Counted from the stretch's first letter, positions 8,628-18,411 are shown. The stretch: DNA of 64,000 nucleotides from Photobacterium gaetbulicola Gung47 (GCA_000940995.1 CP005974.1:1984001-2048000); one strand, 5' to 3'. Numbers and translations are program-made. Notes: generated by a model from the sequence alone, not told the origin.

Positions 8628-8827
8628 TGCTGTTATTGAGTGAAAGCCCTTAACTTTTCCATTTCGAAGCCGATAGCATTCCCTGTTTTATGTATCGATA
8701 ATATTTATCGTTATTTGGTATGACCCATGACAAATAAAGACAAAATGCCTTTAGCAAGATATGTATTTGTCTGCATATAATAAAACTGGGATGTTAGTTC
8801 AGAAAATATGTTTGCGGTAAGAATGGA

Positions 8828-9970
8828 ATGACAACGTATTTCGATATTCTCGGAGTAAAAAAGAATACCCCTTTGGCAGATGTAAAGCGGCGATACAAGT
8901 TGCTTTCAAGTCGGTGCCACCCCGATAAAGGGGGATCAAAATCAATGATGCAATTGGTGGGGCTGGCGTATGAAAAGATCCTGTCAGGGCATGGTCACGA
9001 AGAAGCCGTTCAAGTGGTTTACCTCAAATCCAATGACCAGGCCGCGATTTGGAAAAAGAAATGTCAGCAGCTTGAAGATCAAAATCAAGATTTGCAGCGT
9101 CGCAATGACCTGCTGGAAAAAAAGCTCAAAACGGCAAGAGAGCAGCAGAAGACGCAACAGCAAGAACCGACAGACGCTGAAGCAAGACAGCAACAGATGT
9201 TGGATGAAGATATGCAGGCACTGAGGCGTGAAAACCGCCGATTGCAATTCCAGATAGATGCTCTTCGCCGCGAGAAGACAAGCACAAAAATAGCTGTTGT
9301 GAAATCCGAAATACCCGGTCAACTGGTTGTGGCTTCGCGAAAATTGACGCCGGCCGTCACCGGCCAGATCAAAGCCATTGGCAGGAGCCGCTATTGGGGG
9401 CGTCTGGCGATGTTGGGCATCCCTATCGCGTTGGTATGGCTAGCGATGGGGCCGGGCAAAGAGCCTTTGATGAGCGTCTGGAACAGTTTCAACCCCGAGC
9501 CGCAGCGAGTCAGCAAACCGGCTATGAGGTTGCTGCACCATGATACAACCCAGAACCAGAGTTCAAATACAGTACAAGTTGCGTTACCTGTGGAGGGCGC
9601 GGTAGATAAAGAAATTATTGTGCCGCGCATTAAACTTAGCAGTGATGTTGGTATCTGGCAGGTGAGCAAGTTCGAGAACACGCCGAACTACTATATCAGT
9701 GTGCGCAGTGAAAAAGGCTCATATGTGATCAAAAGCTGTGGCAGCGATTTCCAGTATTACAAGAACACCTTGCTGCGCTCGGGGAGGATGGCGGCCAATC
9801 TAATCTATAGCCGTGATGAGCGGCACTTTGAAATCTACGATATTCCCTATGGCAATGGCTCCTTCGCCCATAATTGGGCGAAGAGCAAAAGTTTGTTAAT
9901 TAACAACGAGTACTTTCCCAATAAGAACTTTTCCAATTCTTTCAGCGCATTGCAGCAGTACTGCCAGTAG
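8828..9970 (+). CDS. Membrane-anchored J-domain protein
   Basis: 380 residues. Residues 1-60 are a J domain (YFDILGVKKNTPLADVKRRY, HPD motif in CHPDKGG) that should stimulate an Hsp70. Residues about 75-160 are a Gln/Glu/Arg-rich coiled coil. A single membrane segment (RLAMLGIPIALVWLAMG) spans about 191-208. The C-terminal 170 residues form an unrecognised domain, VGIWQVSKFENTPNYYISV onward, ending QQYCQ. Topology is likely cytoplasmic J domain and periplasmic C-terminus. The partner may be DnaK or YegD; this is inference. ATG 8828 follows GCGGTAAGAATGGA, a weak ribosome site. Confidence 0.8.
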   Translation: MTTYFDILGVKKNTPLADVKRRYKLLSSRCHPDKGGSKSMMQLVGLAYEKILSGHGHEEAVQVVYLKSNDQAAIWKKKCQQLEDQNQDLQRRNDLLEKKLKTAREQQKTQQQEPTDAEARQQQMLDEDMQALRRENRRLQFQIDALRREKTSTKIAVVKSEIPGQLVVASRKLTPAVTGQIKAIGRSRYWGRLAMLGIPIALVWLAMGPGKEPLMSVWNSFNPEPQRVSKPAMRLLHHDTTQNQSSNTVQVALPVEGAVDKEIIVPRIKLSSDVGIWQVSKFENTPNYYISVRSEKGSYVIKSCGSDFQYYKNTLLRSGRMAANLIYSRDERHFEIYDIPYGNGSFAHNWAKSKSLLINNEYFPNKNFSNSFSALQQYCQ

Positions 9971-10005
9971 CAAGGTTCCCCTCGCGCGGACCAGCTATAT
10001 ACTCA

Positions 10006-13000
10006 TTATCTCCCCACCTCAGCGGTGTGCAATGTCATGTTGCTTACCGCTAAAGGCTTGTACTTTACAGCCAACCTAAACGCGGCTGGGACAAAGTAGA
10101 AGGAAACGAGGGTGGTCAGTAGGGTACCGCCGGCGATAGCCATTGCGAACGGGGGCCAGAATCCACCGCCTGCGAGAATCAACGGCATGAAACCACCAAT
10201 GGTTGTGATGGTGGTAGAGGTAATATGCCGGGTACAGCTCATCACTGCTGCTACAATGGCCTGCTGGTTTCCTTTGCTGGCTTCCGGGCAGCTTTTGAGC
10301 TCTGCAAGGATCACAATGGCAGCGTTGATCGCCAATCCGACAAGGCCAAGCAAGCCGATAATCACGGTGAAGCCGAACGGGTAGCCAAAGACGGCAACCG
10401 AAAGTAAGCCCAGACCGGCCGAGAGCATACCAACAAAGAAAATGACCAAACTCAACCTAAATGAGTTGAACGAGAGGACAACAACCATTACCAAAAGGGT
10501 GATCACCATAGTCAAATTGGCCATTAAATTCCCAACCGACTCATTGCGCTCTGCGGATTCGCCGCCAAACTCGATGCTGTAGCCACTTGGCATGCTCGAG
10601 CGGTACTCTTCCATCGCTGCTTGAAAAGGCGCCAGTGCTGTTTGCGGCAGCACTCCAGCGCGGATATAGCCTTCGATGACATTGACTCGCTGGCCGTTGC
10701 GGCGGGGTATCGCCCCTCGACTCGGAGTGAGCGAGAGATCGGCGAGGGCAAAAACGGGTAGCCCGACGACGTTGCTGCCCGCTTTGACTGGTAGTGGTAG
10801 GCTGCTCAACTGGCTCATATCCTCACGACCGTCATCGCTGATCCTTACGCGCACGGGGACCGATTCGGTTGCCTCGATAATGCTCCCGCTCAAGCGGCCG
10901 GTGAACGTGGCCTGGAGCAGTTCGGCAAAACCCTTAAGGCTTAACCCGCTCAGCTGGCTGGCCTCCTCGTTCACATTCAGCCATACCTTCGGGGTGCCGG
11001 GCTGCAATGTTTCTCGGGTATGCGTAACGTTGGGCGTGTTCGCCATGATCAGGCGAATGTCTTCCCCAATTGCTTTGAGCCTATCGAGATTGGGGCCATA
11101 TAGCCGGACTTCCAGCGGCGCGTTGAACGGGGGACCTTGCTCGAGTTTTCTCACCAAGATCTGGGCATTGGGCATAACCCGGTCAAACTTGGCCTGAAGG
11201 GTGGGGATCAAGGTGTTAGCCAACTCAAAGTTTCGTACTTTGACCATGGCTTGGGCAAAGTATGGTGCGCCTTGTTGGCGGCTGACCAAATTGTAGTAGA
11301 AAGAGGGGAAGTTGCCGCCGACAAGCCAGCTAACCTGCTCGATACCGTCATAGCCTGCCATGATGCGGTCGACCTGCTTGGTCGCTTCCGCTGTGGCAAA
11401 AATACTGGCTTGCGGAGGCAAGAACAGTTGGATCTCAAACATATCCCTGTCGGATGGCGGGAAGAATTGCTCGGTCAGTTTTGTCGCTGCCCAAAAGCCG
11501 GAGAGGGGAAGGAGGCAGACCAAACAGGCGGTGAGCAACGGGTGTTTGATAGCAACGCGAACAGATCCTTCAAAGCGCTGGCTGAGCGCCGGGAGCACGA
11601 TTCCGCTATGGTACCAGCGCGGATTCCGGTTTATTGCAGGCAGTAAGCGTGACGCAAAACCGGCGACCAGAGTATGGGATATCAGGTATGAGCCAATCAG
11701 TGAGAAACAGACCGTGATGGCGATAGCCCCGACAAACTCACCGGCAGGGCCGGGCATCAGGAAAATCGGTGCAAAGGCTAATACCGTGGTCAAGGTCGAG
11801 CCCAGTAGCGGGATCCAAAGATGGTGAATGGCCTCCAGAGCAGCGTCAAGTTTGGCTTTGCCTTGTTGGCGGTAGTGCTGGATGGTATCGACCATGACGA
11901 TCGCATTATCGACCATAATACCGAGCGCGACGATAAGGCCTGTCACTGACATCTGGTTGATCGGCAGCCCAGTGAATTTCATCATCGCGAGGGTTATCAG
12001 GCTGGTAAGCGGCAATGATAGCGCAACAATGACCGCAGAGCGGAGCCCTAGTGTCAGCAGCAGAACCACCAAGATGATGGAAAAGCCAAGCAGCAAGCTG
12101 TTGTTGAGCTCAGAAAGGCGGGCTTCGGTATAGCTTTGTTGCTCGAAGATGACATCGACGGCGATGTTTGAGGGGATCTGCTGGCGGTATTGCTCCAGCA
12201 GCCTGTTCATTCGGTCCGTCCATTGGTCAACTCTCAACTTGGGCTGCATCCGGGCGGCAACAATAATCGCCGTCTTGCCATTGACCACACCGATTTCCGA
12301 TGGCGGGCTGGCAGGCTTGCGTTCAACCTGGGCAATATCTTCCACGCGAATAAAAAAGCCATTGTCATCCATCGCGATAGGAACACGGCGGACCCTGTCG
12401 AGGGTATCCAGCGAGTCCGAGATCTCTAGCGCAAAGCGGGTATGAGCATTGACCAACTCACCGGCGGAGTTTTTGGCATCGGCCTGATCGATAGCCTGTG
12501 ACAAGGATATGGCGGAACGGCCAAGGGCACTGGTCGCCGCGGGATCTAAGGTCACCTGGATTTCTTCATCAGGTAAACCATACACATCCACAAACTCAAC
12601 CCCGTTCATGATCCGCATTTGGTTACCAAGCTCAATGGCATAACGGCGCAAGGTCAGCAGATCGGGCTGGCTCTCGTCTTGCCAGGTCAACGCGGTGATC
12701 ATGGTGAACGCATAGCCGTGGTCGTTATCCAATTCCGGTACAGATACGCTGGCCGGAAGCAAAGGTACAACATCAGATAGCTTATCCCTGGCTCTGGACC
12801 AAACGGGATCGGAGTCGGTGATGTCGTCGTTAAGCTCAATTCGGATAACTGAGATACCGGGTCTTGAAACAGAGGACAGTTCTTTGATTTCCTCTAGCTG
12901 ACGCAACTCGGTTTCAATTTTTTCGGTGATGAGTGCCTCAACCCGCTCGGCGGTTGCGCCGGGTAAGTGGGTCACGATACTGGCATGGCGGTTATGGATC

Positions 13001-13113
13001 ACCGGATCTTCTGCCCTGGGCAATGTTGTCAGGGCTGAGAAACCAGCGACCACCAAGAGTGCAATGGCTAATATCAACAGGCGGGTATTGCTGATTATGG
13101 CTTCCATCTTCAT
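10006..13113 (-). CDS. RND-family efflux pump permease
   Basis: 1035-residue inner-membrane proton-driven exporter. It has the RND duplicated layout: TM1 at residues 10-30 (LLILAIALLVVAGFSALTTL), a periplasmic loop, TMs 2-6 with the relay motif GIMVDNAIVMVD near residue 400, a second large loop, and TMs 8-12 at the end. It is the second gene of an operon; its ATG overlaps the stop of the adaptor gene by 4 bp (ATGA), indicating translational coupling. No outer-membrane channel gene is adjacent, so it probably uses a TolC encoded elsewhere. Substrates cannot be read. Control is probably by the divergent TetR gene. Confidence 0.93.
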   Translation of the reverse strand: MKMEAIISNTRLLILAIALLVVAGFSALTTLPRAEDPVIHNRHASIVTHLPGATAERVEALITEKIETELRQLEEIKELSSVSRPGISVIRIELNDDITDSDPVWSRARDKLSDVVPLLPASVSVPELDNDHGYAFTMITALTWQDESQPDLLTLRRYAIELGNQMRIMNGVEFVDVYGLPDEEIQVTLDPAATSALGRSAISLSQAIDQADAKNSAGELVNAHTRFALEISDSLDTLDRVRRVPIAMDDNGFFIRVEDIAQVERKPASPPSEIGVVNGKTAIIVAARMQPKLRVDQWTDRMNRLLEQYRQQIPSNIAVDVIFEQQSYTEARLSELNNSLLLGFSIILVVLLLTLGLRSAVIVALSLPLTSLITLAMMKFTGLPINQMSVTGLIVALGIMVDNAIVMVDTIQHYRQQGKAKLDAALEAIHHLWIPLLGSTLTTVLAFAPIFLMPGPAGEFVGAIAITVCFSLIGSYLISHTLVAGFASRLLPAINRNPRWYHSGIVLPALSQRFEGSVRVAIKHPLLTACLVCLLPLSGFWAATKLTEQFFPPSDRDMFEIQLFLPPQASIFATAEATKQVDRIMAGYDGIEQVSWLVGGNFPSFYYNLVSRQQGAPYFAQAMVKVRNFELANTLIPTLQAKFDRVMPNAQILVRKLEQGPPFNAPLEVRLYGPNLDRLKAIGEDIRLIMANTPNVTHTRETLQPGTPKVWLNVNEEASQLSGLSLKGFAELLQATFTGRLSGSIIEATESVPVRVRISDDGREDMSQLSSLPLPVKAGSNVVGLPVFALADLSLTPSRGAIPRRNGQRVNVIEGYIRAGVLPQTALAPFQAAMEEYRSSMPSGYSIEFGGESAERNESVGNLMANLTMVITLLVMVVVLSFNSFRLSLVIFFVGMLSAGLGLLSVAVFGYPFGFTVIIGLLGLVGLAINAAIVILAELKSCPEASKGNQQAIVAAVMSCTRHITSTTITTIGGFMPLILAGGGFWPPFAMAIAGGTLLTTLVSFYFVPAAFRLAVKYKPLAVSNMTLHTAEVGR

Positions 13114-14246
13114 AGCGCGGCCTCATCGCGAGTATTTAGAGGAAGCGGCAACTTTTTTACCGGTTGCACGGCCTGGCCAGGGACAAGCCGGTGGAGGCCA
13201 TTCGCAATCAGTCGCTCACCAGTTGTCAGGGCGCCAGTGACATAGGCATAGCTGTCGTTGGCATGCAGCACTTGGATGGAACGGCGTTCGACCACATGTC
13301 GTTTGTCTTCACCAAGCATGACAAAGACATTCCAAGTACCACGTAGGCCGTCTGTCATAGCCGAAAGCGGGATCCAATACCCTGGCTTTTCGTGAACGTC
13401 ACTAAACTGCAGGTAGGCCAATTGGCCATCGATGACTTCGGCCGACTCAGGCAAAGCAAAGCGGAGCTTGACGGTGCGTGAACCACTATCGATACGTGCA
13501 CCGGGATTCAATAGTGTGACAGGGTAACTCTCTGGGCCGATCTGTAATTTCCAGCTGTCATGGTTGTTGTTATGGTTGTTTAACTTGGCCAGTTGCTTGG
13601 CAGGTATACCGATATGGGCTTCTTTGCTGGTAGATGCTAGCAGGGTAAGGGTAGGGGCGCCGGTATTGATAACATCGCCCGTCGATACATGACGGGCACT
13701 GACGATACCATCGTAAGGGGCATAGACGGTCGATTTTTCCTGCCTCAGCTGGTTGGCTGTAAGCGAAGCACTGAGTTGTCTGAAGCTAGCTTGTAGTGCC
13801 TTGCGCTGACTGCTGAGCGTATCAATGTCAGCATCGGCACTGAAGCCTTTTTGTTTGAGTGACTGCTGACGTTTTAAGTTTGCTTCAACCAAATCCAGTT
13901 GCGCCGTTATCTGTGACTGTTGGGCGCGCAGTTCATCAGCCTGGGTGATCAAAAGTTGGGTATCGAGAACAAGCAGTGGCTCACTCGCTTGAACACTATC
14001 TCCGACATCGACCAAAATTCGTGCGACTTTACCGCCGAGCTCTACGCCTAAATTCGCTTGTTGTCCAGCTTGGACCAAGCCGACGTATTCCCGTTCAACG
14101 CTGTAATGATCTGACGGAGTTAACGTTAGCGTATCTACACTCAGCAGCAGGTGTTCCTGCCGCTCTGATGGTGACGAGGTTGAGGTATTGCATCCACCCA
14201 GCAATGCGGAACCGATCACGATACCGGCGATTGTTATCCTTTTCAT
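13110..14246 (-). CDS. RND efflux periplasmic adaptor (membrane fusion protein), lipoprotein
   Basis: 378-residue adaptor that bridges the RND permease and an outer-membrane channel. The signal peptide IAGIVIGSALLGGC ends in a lipobox, so it is lipid-anchored. The biotinyl-lipoyl-like halves are visible around VELGGKVARILVDVGDSVQA and YAPYDGIVSARHVSTGDVI, flanking a Gln-rich helical hairpin at about residues 95-160. I chose ATG 14246 because it gives a clean lipoprotein signal; the frame extends upstream to 14330 through the operator region. First gene of the efflux operon. Confidence 0.93.
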   Translation of the reverse strand: MKRITIAGIVIGSALLGGCNTSTSSPSERQEHLLLSVDTLTLTPSDHYSVEREYVGLVQAGQQANLGVELGGKVARILVDVGDSVQASEPLLVLDTQLLITQADELRAQQSQITAQLDLVEANLKRQQSLKQKGFSADADIDTLSSQRKALQASFRQLSASLTANQLRQEKSTVYAPYDGIVSARHVSTGDVINTGAPTLTLLASTSKEAHIGIPAKQLAKLNNHNNNHDSWKLQIGPESYPVTLLNPGARIDSGSRTVKLRFALPESAEVIDGQLAYLQFSDVHEKPGYWIPLSAMTDGLRGTWNVFVMLGEDKRHVVERRSIQVLHANDSYAYVTGALTTGERLIANGLHRLVPGQAVQPVKKLPLPLNTRDEAAL

Positions 14247-14291
14247 CTTGCCCTGCCTTACGTTGAGATATCCAATAGACTTGGATATAAA

Positions 14292-14350
14292 ACTAGACTG
14301 CCCAGTCCATATGTTTAAAAAATAACCCATGAGTACTAGACTGTCCAGTT
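14292..14350. promoter_or_regulatory. Two copies of a TetR-type operator
   Basis: ACTAGACTGCCCAGTC (14292-14307) and ACTAGACTGTCCAGTT (14335-14350) differ at two positions and are 43 bp apart, about four helical turns. The first contains a GACTG-CC-CAGTC dyad. They sit between the divergent adaptor and TetR genes, where repressor binding would cover both promoters. Confidence 0.8.
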
Positions 14351-14396
14351 TGATTGTATTAAAACTTATGTATGCTTGTTAATTAGAGGTGAGTGT

Positions 14397-15008
14397 GTGT
14401 TAACAGCGAGAAGTGCCCAGAAGAGGGAGCAAATTTTGAAGGCTGCCACAGAGTTATTCTGTGAGCAGGGTTATGGCATCAGCATGGATACCATCGCGGA
14501 AAGGGCGCAGGTTTCAAAGCAAACCGTGTATGCGCATTTCAGGACGAAGGATGAGCTTTTTGACACCTGTATTAGAGCCAAATGTACCGCAAATCAGTTA
14601 GATATTAGCTTGTTGGATGACCCCAGAGAACCAGAGCAGGTGCTAGAGGAGTTTGCTTGGCGGTTCCAGAATATGCTGCTGAGTGATGAGGCGTTGAATA
14701 CCTATAAAACAGCAGTGCGGCAAAGTGATACCCATCCAGATCTTGCCAGGGTTTATGTGAATGCTGGGCCCAGAAATACGACAGAAATGGTGGCAGCCTA
14801 TCTCGGCCAGCTTAGCGCAAGAGGGGAGCTACAGCCCGATTTGAATTGCAATGATGCCGCTTTGCAGTTTTTGCTGATGTGTCACGGCAAGGCTGTATAC
14901 TGGGCCTATCTAGGGCAGGACAGCCTGGAAACAGAGCAGGAAAGAAGAGCCTATTTAAAGTCATGTGTCTCAATGTTTTTACTAGGCTATAAAAGTTCCA
15001 AAGGTTAA
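14397..15008 (+). CDS. TetR-family repressor of the divergent RND operon
   Basis: 203 residues. The N-terminal helix-turn-helix is typical: REQILKAATELFCEQGYG, then MDTIAERAQVSKQTVYAHFRTKDELF. The C-terminal ligand domain follows (residues about 60-200). I chose GTG 14397 because AGAGGTGAG precedes it. Its position divergent from the efflux operon, with twin operators between, argues that it represses both the pump and itself and is released by a pump substrate. The ligand is unknown. Confidence 0.9.
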   Translation: MLTARSAQKREQILKAATELFCEQGYGISMDTIAERAQVSKQTVYAHFRTKDELFDTCIRAKCTANQLDISLLDDPREPEQVLEEFAWRFQNMLLSDEALNTYKTAVRQSDTHPDLARVYVNAGPRNTTEMVAAYLGQLSARGELQPDLNCNDAALQFLLMCHGKAVYWAYLGQDSLETEQERRAYLKSCVSMFLLGYKSSKG

Positions 15009-15072
15009 ATTTGCCAAAATAAATTACTGCTATCTTTATAGATAAGTTTCTTGATGGGTATCAGAGGCATCT

Positions 15073-15876
15073 ATGAAGACACGGTACATCAAAAGTGGAA
15101 TCGCAGTCCTATGTATTTTGATGTCACTGCTTTCTGGGGTGGCTCATGCCGCGAAAAGCCGGTTGACGGAGATTATTGACCGGGGCGTTCTGCGGGTGGG
15201 AACGACGGGGGATTGGAGCCCGATGACGGTACGCGATCCTGCCACAAACTTTTACCGCGGGTTTGATATCGATATCACCACCGAACTGGCCAAGGATTTG
15301 GGGGTAACGGTGGAATACGTTCCTACGACCTGGAAAAAACTTGTCAACGGTGTTGTGACTGATAAATACGATATGACCGGCAGTGCTTCGCTGAATATGC
15401 ACCGTGCCAGGTTGGCCGGCTACAGTAATACCTACTATCAACTGGCATTTGTACCTGTGGTAGCCAAAGCGAACGAGAAACGTTTTCGTAAGTGGAGTGA
15501 CTTCAATTCGTCGTCGGTCATCCTTACCACCACGGCAGGTACGGTTCAGCAAAGCTTAGTCGAAGAACTACTGCCCAACGCGCGCAAGCATGCCAGCGAA
15601 AACGCAAAGCTAACCCACCAATACCTGCTCGATAACAAAACCACCGCGATAGTGACCTCGAACATCGAAGCTGCGACACTGGTCAAACGTTATCCTCAGC
15701 TGAGCGTGGCCAAAGTCGACGGGATGCGTTTGCCAACGCCGATAGCCATGCTGCTGCCCAAGGATGATCAAGTTTGGATCAACTACGTCAATCACTGGAT
15801 CGAGCTGAAGCAGACCCAGGGTTTTTTTGATCGTGTTGCCGAAAAATGGGGCCTGGTCAAATTAGATATGCGCTAG
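15073..15876 (+). CDS. Periplasmic solute-binding protein family 3 (cyclohexadienyl dehydratase-like)
   Basis: 267 residues with a signal peptide (IAVLCILMSLLSGVAHA). The mature part starts LTEIIDRGVLRVGTTGDWSP, then GFDIDITTELAKDLGV, the two-lobe SBP-3 fold. These are also the best-matching regions to periplasmic cyclohexadienyl/arogenate dehydratases (PheC type). I cannot decide between an amino-acid binding protein and an enzyme. No ABC permease or ATPase genes are adjacent, which fits the enzyme or an orphan sensor better. Confidence 0.8.
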   Translation: MKTRYIKSGIAVLCILMSLLSGVAHAAKSRLTEIIDRGVLRVGTTGDWSPMTVRDPATNFYRGFDIDITTELAKDLGVTVEYVPTTWKKLVNGVVTDKYDMTGSASLNMHRARLAGYSNTYYQLAFVPVVAKANEKRFRKWSDFNSSSVILTTTAGTVQQSLVEELLPNARKHASENAKLTHQYLLDNKTTAIVTSNIEAATLVKRYPQLSVAKVDGMRLPTPIAMLLPKDDQVWINYVNHWIELKQTQGFFDRVAEKWGLVKLDMR

Positions 15877-15887
15877 TGTATCGACTG

Positions 15888-15918
15888 CCAGCAGCCAGTA
15901 GGATCGGCGGGCTGCTGG
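15888..15918. terminator. Hairpin between convergent genes
   Basis: CCAGCAGCC (15888-15896) pairs with GGCTGCTGG (15910-15918). No T run follows on either strand, so it may be a weak or factor-assisted terminator. Confidence 0.4.
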
Positions 15919-15935
15919 AAATCGCAGGGCGGTGC

Positions 15936-17450
15936 CTATGCTTCGGTCAGGGTGGTCGGCTCGACGTATCTGGAACGGTGCCATTTTGACACAAGGTATA
16001 CCATGCCTGCCTGAGCGATAAGCGCGAATCCCAGGACTGTCGGGCTTGGCATCAGGCCTGCGGCGACAAAGCTCAGCAAAGCAATCGTGCCATTGAGCAG
16101 TGCATAGGGTAGCTGGGTTCTGAAGTGCTCAAACTGATCACAGCCTGATCCTGTCGAAGACAAAATAGTGGTTTCTGAGATCGGCGAGCAGTGATCGCCA
16201 AATAGCCCACCGGACAGCACCGCTCCAATACAGGCATACAATGGGGCATCGATGGCAATTGCTGTCGGGATAACAAGTGGCATCATGATCGCGAAGGTGC
16301 CCCATGATGATCCGGTTGCAAAAGAAATAATGGCAGACAACAGGAAAGCCACGGCAGGGACTAACCAGTATGGAAAGCCAGCCTGTGCTTGTTCGGCAAT
16401 ATAGGCTGCTGTTCCTAGCTCTTTACCCACGCTGCTCAGTGTCCATGCAAGGATAAGTACAATCGCAACTTGCATCATGTTACCCATGCCTTTGAGGTAC
16501 ACGCTGATCCCATCGCTGAGCTTACGCACACCGTAAAACGCCATGAGGACAATGAGCGTAACGGCAGCGAAGAAGTAAGCGCTTGAAAGGGCAGCACGGA
16601 AAACCGACCCCGAGACTCTCTCGAACGGAAAACCAAGCGGCACCAACATTACGACCAATACGGTGGCCATCACCAGCAAGGGAGCAAACACAAAAGAAGC
16701 TTTTGCATTTTTATGCGTAAAGCTCTCGAGGGTTTCAGTGCTGGCGGCAGTAATGATCCCTTGCTGTGCCTTGGCCTCTGCGATAGCCATTGGGCCGAAG
16801 TCGAGCTTCTTGAAAGCCACTAGCGGCACGATAAAAATGGCAAGAAATGCATAGAACTGAAAAGGTATGGCTTTGATAAAGGCTTCCCAGTCGGTTATCG
16901 CAACATCCATGGTGCTGAACTCTTTTTGCAGTAGGCCCATGATGTAAACCCCCCACCCAATAAACGGGATCAATATCGCAACCGGCGAAGAGGTCGAGTC
17001 AATAATGAATGCGAGCTTTTGCCGTGAAAGCTTAAGTTTGTCAAATAGCGGACGGAAAACAGGGCCGACAATCAGCGGCGTGCCCAAATCAGAAAAGAAG
17101 ATAAAAATACCGCCAAACCATGAGGATAGCTGGGCACGGCATTTGCTGCTTACCCAATGTGTTACCTTGGCTGCAAAGGCCTGGCCGCCGCCGGATTGCT
17201 CCATCAAAGCAACAAAGCCACCGATAAAGACCAGCAGCACGATAACGCCAGCGTTATAGCTGTCGGTCAGCTGTGGTACCAAGTAGTCTTTGACCAAAGT
17301 GCCGAAGGTATCGAGTGGAGCAATACCGTTTAGCATGACAACGCCACTGAAAACACCGCCAAATAAACCGATAACAACGTTTCGAGTTGTGAGGGACAAG
17401 GCAAGGGTAATGATGATGGGGATGAGGGAGGTAAAATCAGGTTGAGTCAT
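15936..17450 (-). CDS. NhaC-family Na+/H+ antiporter
   Basis: 504-residue inner-membrane protein with about 11-12 hydrophobic segments. Motifs of the NhaC/ArsB-NhaD clan are visible: GGFVALMEQSGGGQAFA near residue 75, FFSDLGTPLIVGPVFRPL near 115, SFATGSSWGTFAIMMPL near 375 and GGLFGDHCSPISETTILSS near 410. I chose ATG 17450 with GGAACG upstream; the frame extends to 17540 through unlikely sequence. Alternatives in the clan carry amino acids or dicarboxylates with Na+, so the substrate is not certain. Single gene. Confidence 0.88.
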   Translation of the reverse strand: MTQPDFTSLIPIIITLALSLTTRNVVIGLFGGVFSGVVMLNGIAPLDTFGTLVKDYLVPQLTDSYNAGVIVLLVFIGGFVALMEQSGGGQAFAAKVTHWVSSKCRAQLSSWFGGIFIFFSDLGTPLIVGPVFRPLFDKLKLSRQKLAFIIDSTSSPVAILIPFIGWGVYIMGLLQKEFSTMDVAITDWEAFIKAIPFQFYAFLAIFIVPLVAFKKLDFGPMAIAEAKAQQGIITAASTETLESFTHKNAKASFVFAPLLVMATVLVVMLVPLGFPFERVSGSVFRAALSSAYFFAAVTLIVLMAFYGVRKLSDGISVYLKGMGNMMQVAIVLILAWTLSSVGKELGTAAYIAEQAQAGFPYWLVPAVAFLLSAIISFATGSSWGTFAIMMPLVIPTAIAIDAPLYACIGAVLSGGLFGDHCSPISETTILSSTGSGCDQFEHFRTQLPYALLNGTIALLSFVAAGLMPSPTVLGFALIAQAGMVYLVSKWHRSRYVEPTTLTEA

Positions 17451-17762
17451 ATAGCGTTCCTTAGCTGTACGTCCAATATCAAAAAAGGCGCAATGAATAT
17501 CAATATTATTAATGTGAATATATATACAAAAACATTGCATGTATAGCTATCTGGGGGAGGTTTTACTACTTTTTATGCTAAAAGGAGTGTGTTTTGCTCA
17601 TAATGCGCGCAAATCTAGCTTCACTTTGTGCCGATTTCTGTGACGGCTTTAGGTTTACATACAGGGCTGATTGCAATATAAGTGACATATAGTGTCGTTA
17701 CCATGACAGGATTCGTGGCCGTAATTAATCGCCAAGAGATAAGTAAATAAACAAGGAGAAAC

Positions 17763-18362
17763 ATGGATTTATCAAGCTACAAAGGTATCATTTTTGATAT
17801 GGATGGCACTCTGGTTGATTCAATGCCCGCACACCTTGAGGCATGGGAGAAAACCTGTGCAATTCATGAGATACCTTTTGATCGCCAATGGTTTTACGAA
17901 TTGGGCGGAATGCCAAGCGTCCGCATTGCCCAGGAGATCAATCGCAGCTTCCGCCAGAACTTTGATACAGAACGTCTCGCCAATACCAAATACAAATTTT
18001 ACGATGAAATTGCCTACAAGGCTGAAGTGATTGAGTCGGTATACCAAGTTCTGCTCGACCATAAAGGCAGCAAAAAAATGGCAGTAGGAACGGGAAGCCG
18101 CCTGTTCAATGCCGAGCCGCTTCTTGGCCAAACCGGGATTTTGCCTATGCTCGATGCATTGGTTACCGCTGATGATGTCGTCAACCACAAGCCTAACCCC
18201 GATACCTTCCTTGAAGCCGCAAAACGTATCGGTGTTACACCGCATGAATGCGTGGTGTTCGAAGATACAGAATTAGGCCAGAAAGCGGCCTTGGCAGCAG
18301 GTATGGATTGTTATCTTGTCGTCGATGGTGAAATTACCACGCTGACCAAAGCAACACGCTAG
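17763..18362 (+). CDS. yqaB: HAD phosphatase, YqaB type (fructose-1-phosphate / 6-phosphogluconate)
   Basis: 199-residue cytoplasmic phosphatase closely following E. coli YqaB. Motif I is IIFDMDGTLVDSMPAH, motif II MAVGTGSRL near residue 108, motif III with Lys in NHKPNPDTF near 144, and motif IV VVFEDTELGQKAA near 165. All catalytic residues are present. The start is ATG 17763 with AAGGAG 5 bases upstream. Downstream is a REP-like palindrome and then a membrane protein gene. Confidence 0.9.
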   Translation: MDLSSYKGIIFDMDGTLVDSMPAHLEAWEKTCAIHEIPFDRQWFYELGGMPSVRIAQEINRSFRQNFDTERLANTKYKFYDEIAYKAEVIESVYQVLLDHKGSKKMAVGTGSRLFNAEPLLGQTGILPMLDALVTADDVVNHKPNPDTFLEAAKRIGVTPHECVVFEDTELGQKAALAAGMDCYLVVDGEITTLTKATR

Positions 18363-18380
18363 CTATTACCGGACAGTTGA

Positions 18381-18411
18381 TGCCCAAGTGCCTTGCAGTG
18401 ACTTGGGTATA
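18381..18411. repeat. REP-like palindrome
   Basis: TGCCCAAGT at 18381-18389 faces ACTTGGGTATA at 18401-18411 across a short loop. Imperfect member of the TATACCCAAG family, between yqaB and the next gene. Confidence 0.6.

Noticed and set aside
10112..12445. Plus-strand ORFs opposite the RND permease
   Set aside because: They are basic or low-complexity, overlap a strongly conserved 1035-residue gene and have no family features.
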